A stretch of DNA of 64,000 nt from positions 434,001-498,000 of the forward strand of contig NZ_PKRP01000002.1 of the NCBI RefSeq assembly GCF_002855515.1, read 5' to 3'. Source of the stretch: Rhizobium sp. TH135 (GTDB lineage: Bacteria; Pseudomonadota; Alphaproteobacteria; Rhizobiales; Rhizobiaceae). The notes under the pieces were generated by a model. It did not search any database and was not told where the DNA came from. It saw only the letters and a list, made by a program, of their open reading frames with translations. This document shows, in pieces, positions 8,667 to 17,796 of the stretch (the first letter of the stretch is position 1; the number at the start of each line of letters is the position of its first letter). A program made the position numbers and the translations under genes.

Positions 8667-10910
8667 ATGAGGTCGACCATGAGACATGGCAACCGCAGAC
8701 TGGACCTGTTGCTGGCATTTGGAGCCGCGTCCTTCATTCTGCTTCCCTGGTACAGGCTGGAATCCGGCTTCTTCGGCTTGGACTGGCTCGGCGACTTTCC
8801 CTTCACGGAGAGCACTGCGCCAGGTGTTCTGCAGTTGTTGGGTCACGGTCGCCTTTGGCTTCTCGGTGTCGTCCTGTTCTTCGGTCTCGGTTTCGCAGCA
8901 CGTTTCATTGCCGACCCGATGCGCCGTGGCGCGTTCTTTGCGGCAGCAGGTGCAGCAGGCATCGTTTATCTCTGCCTCCAGGGGCTTGCGGTCGGGTTCT
9001 CCGGCTGGACCTGGGGGATCAGTGAAACCCTTTTCGGAGCACTATCCGATGGGCAGCCATCCATGGGCGCCGGCGCCGTCACCATGGCGATCGTCTTTGT
9101 GCTCATGTTCGCCTTCGGCCTCGTCGAGCGCGGCGTGATGAAGGGCGATGCCTTCGTCGTCGGGTCGATCTCGCTGCTTGTCTTCCTCGTCTTCGTCTTC
9201 GTTTTTTATCCGATCGGCAGCATGCTGGTGGCGGCCGTCCAGGATTTCGACGGTTCCTTCAAGCCGGATGGCTTCATCCGCAATATGCAGGATCCGGGCA
9301 TTTGGAGCCTGAGCTGCCTCATTGGTGACGGACGCTGCGGCGTTGCCTGGCGCACATTCACGCTCGCCATCATGACGGCGTCTGCCTCTACGCTCCTCGG
9401 CCTGGCCTTCGCGCTCGTCGCCACCCGTACTCGCTTCCCCTTCAAGAAGGGACTGCGGCTGCTGACCGTCCTGCCGATCATCACGCCGCCCTTCGTCATC
9501 GGTCTCGCGCTCGTCCTGCTTTTCGGTCGTGCCGGCGTGGTCACCGAGACCCTTTCGAGCTTGTTCGGAATCGAACCTGGCCGCTGGCTCTACGGTCTGA
9601 CCGGCATCTGGATCGCCCAGGTCCTGTCCTTCACCCCAATCTCCTTCCTGGTTCTGATCGGTGTCGTCGAGGGCGTCAGCCCGTCGATGGAGGAAGCATC
9701 GCAGACGCTGCGTGCCGATCGCTGGCGCACCTTCTGGCGTGTTTCGCTGCCGCTGATGAAGCCGGGCCTCGCCAACGCCTTCCTGATTGGCTTCATTGAA
9801 AGCATGGCCGATTTCGGCAATCCACTGGTGCTTGGCGGCAGCAATGGCGTGCTCTCGACCGAGATATTCTTTGCCGTCGTCGGTTCGCAGAACGATCCCT
9901 CACGCGCCGCCGTCCTGGCGCTGGTCCTCCTCTTCTTCACTCTGTCGGCCTTTCTTGCCCAGCGCCTCTGGCTGTCGGGAAAGAATTTTGCGACCGTCAC
10001 CGGCAAGGGTGACAGCGGCGCCCATATCGCGCTGCCGCGTGGCATCTCCATCGGCGTGCACGCCATTGTCATTCCGTGGATGCTCTTCACCGTCGTCGTC
10101 TATGGCATGATCCTCGTCGGTGGCTTTGTCACCACCTGGGGTCTCGACAACACACTGACGCTCAAGCACTACGCCCGTGCGTTTTCCGTCAGCATTCAGG
10201 ACGGTTCGATCGCCTGGACGGGTGTCGCCTGGAATTCCTTCTGGACGACCATGGAAATCTCGCTGATCTCCGCGCCTCTGACAGCCGCTGTCGGTCTGCT
10301 CACGGCCTACATCATCGTCCGGCAGAAATTCGCCGGCCGGAACCTCTTCGAGTTCGCGCTGATGATGAGCTTCGCCATCCCGGGAACGGTCATCGGCGTC
10401 AGCTACATCATGGCCTTCAACCTACCGCCGCTTGAGATGACAGGCTCGGCCCTCATCCTGATTGCCTGCTTCGTCTTCCGCAACATGCCGGTTGGCGTGC
10501 GCGGCGGGGTCGCGGCGATGAGCCAGCTAGACAAGAGCCTGGATGAAGCTTCGCTGACACTGCGGGCCGACAGTTTCCGCACCGTGCGCAAGATCATCCT
10601 GCCGTTGCTGCGCCCCGCCATCACGGCAGCCCTCGTCTACTCTTTCGTTCGCGCCATCACCTCGATCAGCGCCGTGATCTTCCTCGTCAGTGCCGAACAC
10701 AACATGGCGACTTCCTACATCGTCGGCCTTGTCGAAAACGGCGAATACGGCGTGGCGATCGCCTATTCCTCGATGCTGATCGTCGTGATGATCACCGTCA
10801 TCGCCGGTTTCCAGCTCCTTGTCGGCGAACGCAAGCTGCGCCGCGAAAACCGTATTGCCGGTCTCGGCAACAACAGTCCCGTTCCTCTCGGTCAGGAGAA
10901 AATCGCATGA
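8667..10910 (+). CDS. ABC transporter permease, two permease domains in one chain
   Basis: 747 residues, roughly 12 or more membrane helices. Two binding-protein-dependent permease domains are fused: about residues 225-430 with the EAA-like loop EEASQTLRADRWRTFWRVSLP, and about 520-735 with DEASLTLRADSFRTVRKIILP. An N-terminal block of helices (about 10-190) precedes them. This double arrangement is typical of FbpB/AfuB-type systems. The start may be ATG 8667 or ATG 8679, four codons later. The stop overlaps the ATPase gene by 4 bases (ATGA). It should form the transmembrane pore with the next gene's ATPase. Confidence 0.9.
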   Translation: MRSTMRHGNRRLDLLLAFGAASFILLPWYRLESGFFGLDWLGDFPFTESTAPGVLQLLGHGRLWLLGVVLFFGLGFAARFIADPMRRGAFFAAAGAAGIVYLCLQGLAVGFSGWTWGISETLFGALSDGQPSMGAGAVTMAIVFVLMFAFGLVERGVMKGDAFVVGSISLLVFLVFVFVFYPIGSMLVAAVQDFDGSFKPDGFIRNMQDPGIWSLSCLIGDGRCGVAWRTFTLAIMTASASTLLGLAFALVATRTRFPFKKGLRLLTVLPIITPPFVIGLALVLLFGRAGVVTETLSSLFGIEPGRWLYGLTGIWIAQVLSFTPISFLVLIGVVEGVSPSMEEASQTLRADRWRTFWRVSLPLMKPGLANAFLIGFIESMADFGNPLVLGGSNGVLSTEIFFAVVGSQNDPSRAAVLALVLLFFTLSAFLAQRLWLSGKNFATVTGKGDSGAHIALPRGISIGVHAIVIPWMLFTVVVYGMILVGGFVTTWGLDNTLTLKHYARAFSVSIQDGSIAWTGVAWNSFWTTMEISLISAPLTAAVGLLTAYIIVRQKFAGRNLFEFALMMSFAIPGTVIGVSYIMAFNLPPLEMTGSALILIACFVFRNMPVGVRGGVAAMSQLDKSLDEASLTLRADSFRTVRKIILPLLRPAITAALVYSFVRAITSISAVIFLVSAEHNMATSYIVGLVENGEYGVAIAYSSMLIVVMITVIAGFQLLVGERKLRRENRIAGLGNNSPVPLGQEKIA

Positions 10911-11965
10911 TCAATGTCAAAGCCGGATCCGTCACCTTCCAGAATGTCCGCAAGACCTTCGGCGCCTTCACCGCCATTCACGATCTCTCGCTCACCATCG
11001 AGCCAAGCACCTTGGTCACCCTGCTTGGCCCCTCCGGTTGTGGAAAGACGACGACGCTGCGCATGCTGGCGGGGCTGGAGCACCCGACGTCCGGAAAGAT
11101 CCTGATCGGCGGAAAGGATGTGACCATGCTGCCGGCCAACGAACGCGACGTGTCCATGGTCTTCCAGTCCTATGCGCTCTTTCCGCATATGACATCGCTG
11201 GAAAACGTCGCCTACGGCCTTCAGTCATCAGGATCGGGCAAGAAGGACGCGCGTGAGAAGGCCGAGGAAGGCCTCAAACTCGTTGGCCTTGCCGGCATGG
11301 GGCATCGCCTTCCAGCAGAACTGTCGGGCGGGCAGCAACAGCGCGTCGCGGTCGCTCGTGCTTTGGTTCTCGAACCTCAGGTCCTGTTGCTCGACGAGCC
11401 GCTCTCCAACCTCGATGCACGCTTGAGGCGCCGCGTCCGCACGGAAATCCGCGATCTCCAGCAACGCCTTGGCTTCACAGCCGTCTATGTCACTCATGAC
11501 CAGGACGAGGCGCTTGCCGTCTCCGACCGGATTATCGTGATGAAGGATGGCGAGATCGCCCAGTCGGGGGCACCGCGCGAACTCTACGAAGCACCGGCCT
11601 CGCCCTTCATTGCCGACTTCATGGGGGAGGCGAATGTGCTGCCCTGTGAGGTGGTCCAATCGGAGGGCGGCCAAGTCTTGGTGCGCGTCAGCAATCTCGA
11701 GCATCGCATGCAGTCCAAGGCGGGCCGGGGCCCTGCCAAACTCGCCGTGCGGCCCGATGCCATCCGGATCGACGCTGCCGGTGCAGAGGGCCTGAGGGGC
11801 CGCGTTCTGCACTCCGCCTATCTCGGCGGTCATGTCGAATATGAGGTTGAGACCGATGTCGGCACGCTCTTTGTCATCGATCACGATGTCGACCATGCCC
11901 ATGCCGCCACGAGCGACGTCACATTGGCGTTCAAGAACCGTGGCATTGCCGTGATCAGCGGCTGA
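10907..11965 (+). CDS. ABC transporter ATP-binding protein (AfuC/FbpC-like)
   Basis: 352 residues. Walker A is GPSGCGKTTT (about residues 44-53), the Q-loop VFQSYALFPHMT, the signature LSGGQQQRVAVARAL, Walker B VLLLDEPLSNLDARLR and the H-loop VYVTHDQDEAL. A C-terminal TOBE-like domain (about 255-350) is as in the FbpC/PotA/MalK group. The overlap with the permease stop implies translational coupling. It energises import through the preceding permease. Confidence 0.95.
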   Translation: MINVKAGSVTFQNVRKTFGAFTAIHDLSLTIEPSTLVTLLGPSGCGKTTTLRMLAGLEHPTSGKILIGGKDVTMLPANERDVSMVFQSYALFPHMTSLENVAYGLQSSGSGKKDAREKAEEGLKLVGLAGMGHRLPAELSGGQQQRVAVARALVLEPQVLLLDEPLSNLDARLRRRVRTEIRDLQQRLGFTAVYVTHDQDEALAVSDRIIVMKDGEIAQSGAPRELYEAPASPFIADFMGEANVLPCEVVQSEGGQVLVRVSNLEHRMQSKAGRGPAKLAVRPDAIRIDAAGAEGLRGRVLHSAYLGGHVEYEVETDVGTLFVIDHDVDHAHAATSDVTLAFKNRGIAVISG

Positions 11966-11998
11966 TGATTTTTTAGAAAAAGACCAAGGAAGAAGAGA

Positions 11999-12802
11999 AT
12001 GACAATGAATGATACGGCACTCGCAGCGCGTTTTGCCCTCGCCAAGACGCTGGCGGCGGAAGCGGGCGCCATGGCGCTCGACTACTTCAATCGTCGAGAC
12101 ACGCTGGTGATCGAGACGAAGCGCGACCTGCAGGACGTCGTCTCTATCGCCGACCGAAACGTCGAAACCTTCCTCAAGGAGCGCGTTGCCGAAATCTACG
12201 CAAATGACGGGTTCTTAGGCGAGGAGTTCGGCCACGACGAAGGCTCCTCCGGTTTCACCTGGGTTGTCGACCCGATCGACGGCACGGCCCCCTTCGTCAA
12301 CGGTATGCCGACCTGGTGTGTTTCCGTCGCGATCGTGCGGGATGGAGAGCCAGTCGTTGGCGTGATCCATGTGCCCTGCTCGGATGAGCTTTACGCCTCG
12401 GCGCTGGGCTTGGGTGCGACGCTGAACGAAAAGCCCATGCGCCTTGATCCCAGCCGCAATCTGCAGAATGCAATGACGGGGATAGGCTGCAACAACTACG
12501 TCACCCCCGAACGGGTCGGCGCAATCATCGCAGGCCTGATGGAGCGGGGCGGCAACTTCATCCGCAATGGATCTGGCGCGCTGATGCTGGCCTATGTCGC
12601 AGCAGGCCGCTTGGTCGGGTACTACGAACCGCATATGCGCGCGTGGGATTGCATGGCAGGTTTTTGCCTTGTTCGAGAAGCCGGCGGCAAGACCCTTGCC
12701 TTTCCCGCAAGAGGTCCCGAGTTCCTGAACGGACATCCGGTTCTTGCCGCAAACCAGTCCTGCTATGATGAACTGATGCAGCTTCACCTCAACAATCTGT
12801 AG
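11999..12802 (+). CDS. Inositol-monophosphatase-family phosphatase
   Basis: 267 residues, 33 bases after the ATPase gene with AAGAAGAGA upstream. Mg-dependent phosphatase motifs are present: GEEFGHDEG (about 74), DPIDGTAPFVNGMP (about 90-103) and WDCMAGFCLVREAGG near residue 220. Family members hydrolyse inositol phosphate, histidinol phosphate, sugar phosphates or PAP. As the last gene of a sugar-phosphate-type import operon, it most simply removes phosphate from the imported ligand in the cytoplasm. The exact substrate is not readable from the sequence. Confidence 0.88.
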   Translation: MTMNDTALAARFALAKTLAAEAGAMALDYFNRRDTLVIETKRDLQDVVSIADRNVETFLKERVAEIYANDGFLGEEFGHDEGSSGFTWVVDPIDGTAPFVNGMPTWCVSVAIVRDGEPVVGVIHVPCSDELYASALGLGATLNEKPMRLDPSRNLQNAMTGIGCNNYVTPERVGAIIAGLMERGGNFIRNGSGALMLAYVAAGRLVGYYEPHMRAWDCMAGFCLVREAGGKTLAFPARGPEFLNGHPVLAANQSCYDELMQLHLNNL

Positions 12803-13306
12803 CGGCTAAGGGGGTCCCCATGACGATTTGCGGCCAACTACGCCGGCGTTGACCAAGGCGTTGTAGATCAGGGGGACAAGGCCTCCGAAATGATGTCGGG
12901 CTCTTCTGGCTGAACGCGAACTTTGTGGCACCAGTCGAAGTCGTCGCGTTCTACCTTTTGCTCCCACCGAAGATAATCTGAGCCTTTACCATCGAACCGA
13001 AGAAATCGAACTCCTGCTTCGATGGCTTCCATTTCGGTTCATGTCGGAGAATGAAGACGTCATAGATTGCCTCGAAGATGCGTATATCCGCATCCCTCTC
13101 TAAGGCAGCACGCTTCCGGCGCTTTGATCCCCTTTTCGGGTATGTCATTTGGAATTCTGAAACCTCGTTGCTGGATCGCGAGCCGATATTGTCCGGATCA
13201 TGCTCTGTGGCTCGTGATACGGATCTAAGCGTCGGTCGGTTCGCTCTAGAGGACGGAACTACGCCAGTACAACATCGTCGGTACCTAGATCACGGCCCCT
13301 GACACA
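12803..13306. other. Intergenic stretch, 504 bases; one doubtful 65-codon frame
   Basis: Only short open frames occur. The best is 12951-13148 on the minus strand (65 codons, rich in Lys/Arg, start MTYPKRGSKRRKRAA), with no convincing ribosome binding site. It may be a decayed or very small gene. I do not call it. Confidence 0.4.
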
Positions 13307-13336
13307 GCATGCGGAGGTGAACGTACCTCCGCATGC
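13307..13336 (-). terminator. Terminator hairpin downstream of the exported hydrolase gene
   Basis: GCATGCGGAGGT-GAACGT-ACCTCCGCATGC: a perfect 12-bp stem 12 bases past the stop codon of the minus-strand gene at 13348. There is no clear T run. Confidence 0.65.
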
Positions 13337-13347
13337 AGTGCTTGCAC

Positions 13348-14436
13348 TTACGCGCTGAGATGCTGTTCGAAAAACGCCTCGAACCTGTCGAACGGGATGA
13401 TCTTCACCTTGTCGTACAGATCAACATGGCTTGCCCCAGGAATGATCAGCAGTTCCTTGGGTTCAGCCGCTGCCGCATACGCCGTTTCGCTGAAGTAGCG
13501 CGAGTGGGCATTCTCACCATGCACGAGCAGCAGCGGTCGGGGCGAGATCTCGGCGATATAGGAGAGGATCGGCATGTTCATGAAGGACAAGGGCGTGGTC
13601 AGTGACCAGCCGTTGCCCGAGTTGACTGCGCGTTTGTGGTAGCCGCGCGGCGTCATGTAGTAGTCGTGGTAGTCGACCTGGAACTGCGGCTCGCCGCCTT
13701 TCAGGACGTTGTATTCCTTCATGTGTTCCGGGCTGCCGGCCTTCGCATCGGCAGAGCGCTGCCGGCTCATCTGCTCAAGGCTTTGAGTCCGCTGTTCAAG
13801 CGTCACGACGTCGTTGTAGCCCTTCGACATGACGCGGGTCATGTCATACATGGTGCTGGCAACCACGGCCTTCACACGCTTGTCTACGGCTGCCGCGTTG
13901 AGAGCCATGCCACCCCAGCCGCAGACGCCGATCATGCCGATGCGCTTCTGGTCGACGTCGGGCAGGTTTCCGATGAAGTCGACCGCCGCGCTGAAGTCTT
14001 CGGTGTTGATATCAGGCGATGCGATGTTGCGCGGCTGGCCTCCGCTTTCGCCGGTAAAGGATCCGTCGAAGGCGACCGTCACGAAGCCGCGCTCTGCCAT
14101 CACCTGTGCGTAAAGGCCCGAGGACTGTTCCTTGACAGCGCCGAAGGGACCTCCGACGACGATCGCGGGCATGCTGGTTCCGCGGCTCTTTGGCATATAG
14201 AGATCGCCTGCCAGTTCGATGCCGTAGCGGTTCGTGAAGCGCACCTTACGGTGGTCGACCAAGTCGCTCTTCGGGAAGACTTTGTCCCAGACGTCTCCCG
14301 TCTGAGCCGACGCGGCCGAGGCGTAGGGGACGAGAGCGGATGCAATTGCCCCGACAGAGGCAACCTTCAGGAGGTCGCGACGTGCAAGGTCCAACTGATC
14401 ATTTCCGTTCTGCGTAGTGGGTACATTGCTGTTCAT
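13348..14436 (-). CDS. Tat-exported alpha/beta hydrolase (dienelactone-hydrolase/YcjY-like)
   Basis: 362 residues; ATG with CCGGAG upstream. The N terminus carries a twin-arginine signal, ARRDLLKVASVGAIAS, with cleavage near residue 45. The hydrolase fold has the nucleophile elbow IGVCGWGGMA, in which cysteine (C172) stands where serine usually is, as in dienelactone hydrolases. PLLLVHGENAHS near 300 and GASHVDLYD near 340 supply the likely acid and histidine. The substrate is unknown. It stands alone, followed by a strong hairpin. Proteins of this type are often annotated simply as alpha/beta hydrolase. Confidence 0.85.
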   Translation of the reverse strand: MNSNVPTTQNGNDQLDLARRDLLKVASVGAIASALVPYASAASAQTGDVWDKVFPKSDLVDHRKVRFTNRYGIELAGDLYMPKSRGTSMPAIVVGGPFGAVKEQSSGLYAQVMAERGFVTVAFDGSFTGESGGQPRNIASPDINTEDFSAAVDFIGNLPDVDQKRIGMIGVCGWGGMALNAAAVDKRVKAVVASTMYDMTRVMSKGYNDVVTLEQRTQSLEQMSRQRSADAKAGSPEHMKEYNVLKGGEPQFQVDYHDYYMTPRGYHKRAVNSGNGWSLTTPLSFMNMPILSYIAEISPRPLLLVHGENAHSRYFSETAYAAAAEPKELLIIPGASHVDLYDKVKIIPFDRFEAFFEQHLSA

Positions 14437-14748
14437 GTCGGGGGTCTCCGGATTGAAGTTGTTTTCACCACCCTCAAGTGAGCGCTTACCGTCCCAAACA
14501 TAAGTCCCCGCATCTCACTTGAACTTATCGGTCTGGTCGATCAATCGTCGGGCGCTCATGAAATTCGCCGGACAATCGGCCTTGCCGATCTCTGTTGGGA
14601 GAACAACGTGAGGATCCCAGCCGCGTTCGCATCCCCGGCTCATGGTCTGCATCGATAGGCGTCAGGCTGAATGAGAACTAATCATTTGCGCCGTCGCATG
14701 GCATTCTGCGTCAATCGCAGCACCTCATGATCGCAAAAAGGGATACTT
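14437..14748. other. Intergenic stretch between divergent genes, 312 bases
   Basis: It separates the minus-strand hydrolase gene from the plus-strand cupin gene and must hold both promoters. I see no repeat, hairpin or further gene in it. Confidence 0.5.
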
Positions 14749-15153
14749 ATGGACATTCGCAGAGCTGGTAGTCAGGCTTCCGTGAAGGGACCGTCGGATT
14801 GGTTCACCAGTGCAGTCAGGATCGATCCCCTGTTCCCAGTGCGGGAACCAGCTTCGGCAGCGGGCAACACCGTCACATTCGAACCGGGTGCCCGAACCGC
14901 CTGGCATACGCATCCCCTGGGGCAGGTCATCATTGTGATTTCTGGCGTCGGCCGGGCGCAGCGCGAGGGCGGGCCGGTTGAAGAGATCCGCCCCGGAGAT
15001 GTCGTCTGGTTTGAACCGGGAGAAAAGCACTGGCATGGCGCAGCCCCCTTAACCGCGATGGTGCACATCGCAATTCAGGAGAGCCTCGACGGGAAGGCGG
15101 TCGACTGGCTGGAGCAGGTCAGCGACGCCGACTATTCAGCGTCATCAACGTAA
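14749..15153 (+). CDS. Small cupin-domain protein
   Basis: 134 residues forming a single cupin barrel. Motif 1 is [18 protein letters not shown], with two metal-ligand histidines and a Gln where Glu often sits. Motif 2 is [18 protein letters not shown], with the last ligand histidine. Its length fits the stand-alone cupin_2 family that often lies beside dehydrogenases and hydrolases. Binding of a metal and a small ligand is probable; the reaction is unknown. The ribosome binding site (GGGATACTT) is weak. Confidence 0.8.
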   Translation: MDIRRAGSQASVKGPSDWFTSAVRIDPLFPVREPASAAGNTVTFEPGARTAWHTHPLGQVIIVISGVGRAQREGGPVEEIRPGDVVWFEPGEKHWHGAAPLTAMVHIAIQESLDGKAVDWLEQVSDADYSASST

Positions 15154-15284
15154 CTCTACGGATACTGAAGACCCGCCATGGGAAGGAGATGCTCTCACCT
15201 AGGGGAATGATATCAAGGATGGCTGCTGCGCAGATGCTAGCAGGCAGCTTTTGTGTTGGCGACACGTGAGACGGATGCTTGGCC

Positions 15285-16193
15285 TCAATGGCCGAGTGTC
15301 TTCTCGCGGGCAACCGCCACGTCCGCCAGTATGGAAATTGCCAGTGAGGTCGCGCGACGGGCTGGGCCAAACATCCCGATGGGAGCCTTGATGCGGTCGA
15401 TCACGGATTGTTCGTAGCCAAGCTGACGAAGACGAAGGATGCGTTTTTCGTGCGTCCGTCTGCTGCCAAGCGCGCCGATGTAGAACGCATTGCTCTCCAG
15501 AGCGACCTTCAGGAGTCCCATTTCCTTGTCCACGTCATGATGCATCAGAACGATCGCCGTGTAGCCGTCGACCAATAGTTTCACATCCGCGCTCTAAAAT
15601 CTGTCCGGAACAGTGACGGCCTCCATCTCTGCTGCTCTCATCAAGGCGGTGAAGCGAGCCACTTCCAAGGATCCACCTGACACAAGTGTTCGGATCGGTG
15701 GATGATAGACGGTGATAAAGATGCCGTCCTTCCACCCAGTCCCTTGCACAAGGTCCGAGTGGGTAAGGCTTTCCGCGTTCGGGTCATAGGAAAGAGCCGC
15801 AGGATGCCGCTCGCTGAGACGGATGACAGCCGATTGCAAACTTGCAACATCCTTCAACACATGAATGGCAACGGTGATGCTGCCGCCGCATGGCAAGACG
15901 ATATCCTTGAAGGGCGAGTCTTTGCCAAAGCTGACGAGCTTATCTTTCCGATCTTGGATCGCGAGGAGGGCTTCTGCGGCAATCGCCGCTTCCACACATC
16001 CTCCCGAGACGTATCCGGCATAACGTCCGTCGGCTGCGACCACGATGTGTGATCCCAGCGATCTGGCCGCGCCGCCCTTGACATCGACCAGGGTTGCCAG
16101 CGCACAGGGATGTGTCCGCGAGACCTCTAGGGCGAAGCCCAATAGCTCCTGCGGATCATCGCTGTCGAACGCCTTGTGTGGATGGATGAGCAT
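15285..16193 (-). pseudogene. xdhC-family molybdenum-cofactor maturation gene broken by an in-frame TAG
   Basis: The first part (16193-15594) encodes the XdhC N-terminal domain (ALATLVDVKGGAARSLGSH, YVSGGCVEAAI) and the beginning of the C-terminal domain (RTLVSGGSLEVARFTALM). A TAG at 15596-15594 ends it after VPDRF. Exactly in the same frame the sequence resumes as the rest of the XdhC Rossmann domain (GYTAIVLMHHD, FYIGALGSRRTHEKRI, APIGMFGPARRATSLAISILADV) up to 15285. The intact protein would have about 302 residues. XdhC proteins bind molybdenum cofactor and help insert it into xanthine-dehydrogenase-type enzymes, and such an enzyme is encoded at 19.5-22.2 kb. Either the gene is inactivated, a shortened protein is made, the stop is read through, or there is a base error. 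Confidence 0.8.
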
Positions 16194-16305
16194 TTTTGAG
16201 CCAAGTCACGCGTGATAAAGGTACATCCCCGCCACCGGAAATCATTTCCGGCAACGCTGATGGGTGGAGTCTGATTGTCTTCGCAAACAGCGCCGGCAGC
16301 AGCCG

Positions 16306-17322
16306 CTACAGTCGCAGCAGGGCCTTGATCGCCCGCCTCTCATCCATGGCGCGGTAGCCTTCGGCGACATCGGAGAGCGGGATTTCGAGGTCGAAGACAC
16401 GGCCCGGATTGATCTCGCGTTTGAGCACCAGATCCATGAGGTAAGGCAGGAAGCGGCGGACGGGGGCAGGGCCGCCCATCAGGCTCTTCTGGGCGAAGAA
16501 CAGGTCCTGACCGGCGATCTGGACTCCATGGGGAACGCCGACGAAGCCGATATGGCCGCCGGGGCGGGCGCAACTGATCGCCTGGGACATGGATTCCTGC
16601 GTGCCGACACATTCAAGCACGGATTCGGCGCCGACCCCGTCCGTGATCTCCTTGATCCGCTTCACGCCGTCATCGCCGCGCTCAGACACGATGTGCGTGG
16701 CACCGAATTCGAGCGCCAGGTCCTGGCGGCTCTTGTGGCGGCTCATGGCAATGATCCGTTCGGCGCCCATCTGCTTGGCGGCGAGAACACCCATCAAGCC
16801 GACGGCACCATCGCCAACGACGACGGCTGTCGAGCCTTCCGAAACGCGGCCTGCATCGGCGGCATACCAGCCGGTGCCGAGAACGTCCGAAACGGCCAGC
16901 AGGCTTGGGATCAGATCCTCATCGGGCAGGTGCGGGGTCGCGACCAGTGTGCCGTCGGCGAGCGGGACGCGGGCGTAAGGCGCCTGCGCACCGGTCATGA
17001 ATTCCCGCTGCTCGCAGGAGGACTGGAAACCGAAGCGGCAATGCGGGCAGGTGTTGTCCGAGAGGCAAAACGAGCCGACAACGAATTGGCCGGGTTTGAT
17101 CGTCTTCACGGCCTCGCCGACCTCGACGACGACACCGCAATATTCATGGCCCATGTTGGCGGGGCCATTCATTGGCTGCAGGCCGCGATAGGGCCAGAGA
17201 TCGGAGCCGCAGACGCAGGAAGCCGCAAGCTTGATGATGGCATCCGTCGGCTTGAGGATCGTGGGTTCAGCGACCTCTTCGCAGCGGATGTCGCCTTTGC
17301 CATGGAGTATGGTGGCCAGCAT
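16306..17322 (-). CDS. Zinc-dependent alcohol dehydrogenase (MDR superfamily)
   Basis: 338 residues. The N-terminal catalytic domain has CVCGSDLWPYRG and GHEYCGVVVEVG. The structural-zinc lobe NTCPHCRFGFQSSC keeps three of the usual four cysteines. The Rossmann motif is VVVGDGAVGLMGVLAAKQMGAERI, around residue 170. NAD(P)-dependent oxidation of an alcohol or reduction of an aldehyde is expected; the substrate is not evident. It lies 24 bases after the cyclophilin-like gene on the same strand and may be the last gene of that transcript. Confidence 0.9.
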   Translation of the reverse strand: MLATILHGKGDIRCEEVAEPTILKPTDAIIKLAASCVCGSDLWPYRGLQPMNGPANMGHEYCGVVVEVGEAVKTIKPGQFVVGSFCLSDNTCPHCRFGFQSSCEQREFMTGAQAPYARVPLADGTLVATPHLPDEDLIPSLLAVSDVLGTGWYAADAGRVSEGSTAVVVGDGAVGLMGVLAAKQMGAERIIAMSRHKSRQDLALEFGATHIVSERGDDGVKRIKEITDGVGAESVLECVGTQESMSQAISCARPGGHIGFVGVPHGVQIAGQDLFFAQKSLMGGPAPVRRFLPYLMDLVLKREINPGRVFDLEIPLSDVAEGYRAMDERRAIKALLRL

Positions 17323-17346
17323 GGGTCTTGTCCTTTCGCCGGGTTG

Positions 17347-17796
17347 TCAGGAAATACGGGTGATGTGCATCGGATAGGTGCCGCGCGTGAGGATGGGTTC
17401 CACACTGCCATCAATTCGTCCGAGGCGAACGAGATCGCGGATCGACGAATAGTCCCCGTGATAGAGAACGAGATTACCCCAGGGCACGTAGTAGCAGATG
17501 TCGCCAATTGCGGGATTGGGGAACGGACCCCGTGCCTCAGGATTGAGCTTGCGCGGAAGGTAGGCAATCTTCTCGTTCGTCGAATAATCCGACACCTCGA
17601 CGTCGAGTGGCAGCATGGACGCGAAATCGCGCGCCGATACGTTGTCATATAATGTGGCGGTGAAATCCTGGTCGCTGAAGCTGAAACGTATCTTCATCAG
17701 GTTGCGGTCCTGCGCATGGGTGACGTGGGGGAGGATGGGGCTCAGTGCCCCGGCCAGGAGTAGTGTTCTGCGGGTCAGTCGATGATCCCTGCTCAT
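17347..17796 (-). CDS. Exported cyclophilin-like-fold protein
   Basis: 149 residues. The start is ATG 17796, preceded by GGAGAAGG and overlapping the stop of the MFS gene by 4 bases; the longer frame upstream is the shadow of that gene. The N-terminal signal, LTRRTLLLAGALSPILP, has a twin arginine and ends near residue 28. The body (IRFSFSDQDFTATLYDN, AIGDICYYVPWGNLVLYHGD, YPMHITRI) matches the cyclophilin_like2 family, small proteins with a cyclophilin barrel that lack proven prolyl-isomerase residues. Its function is unknown. Coupling to the exporter gene suggests a shared stress or redox role. Confidence 0.8.
   Translation of the reverse strand: MSRDHRLTRRTLLLAGALSPILPHVTHAQDRNLMKIRFSFSDQDFTATLYDNVSARDFASMLPLDVEVSDYSTNEKIAYLPRKLNPEARGPFPNPAIGDICYYVPWGNLVLYHGDYSSIRDLVRLGRIDGSVEPILTRGTYPMHITRIS

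Noticed and set aside
16264..17652. Plus-strand open frame of 462 codons opposite the alcohol dehydrogenase and cyclophilin-like genes
   Set aside because: The protein read is a charged, domain-free shadow. Both strands are open only because of the GC-rich third codon positions of the real genes.
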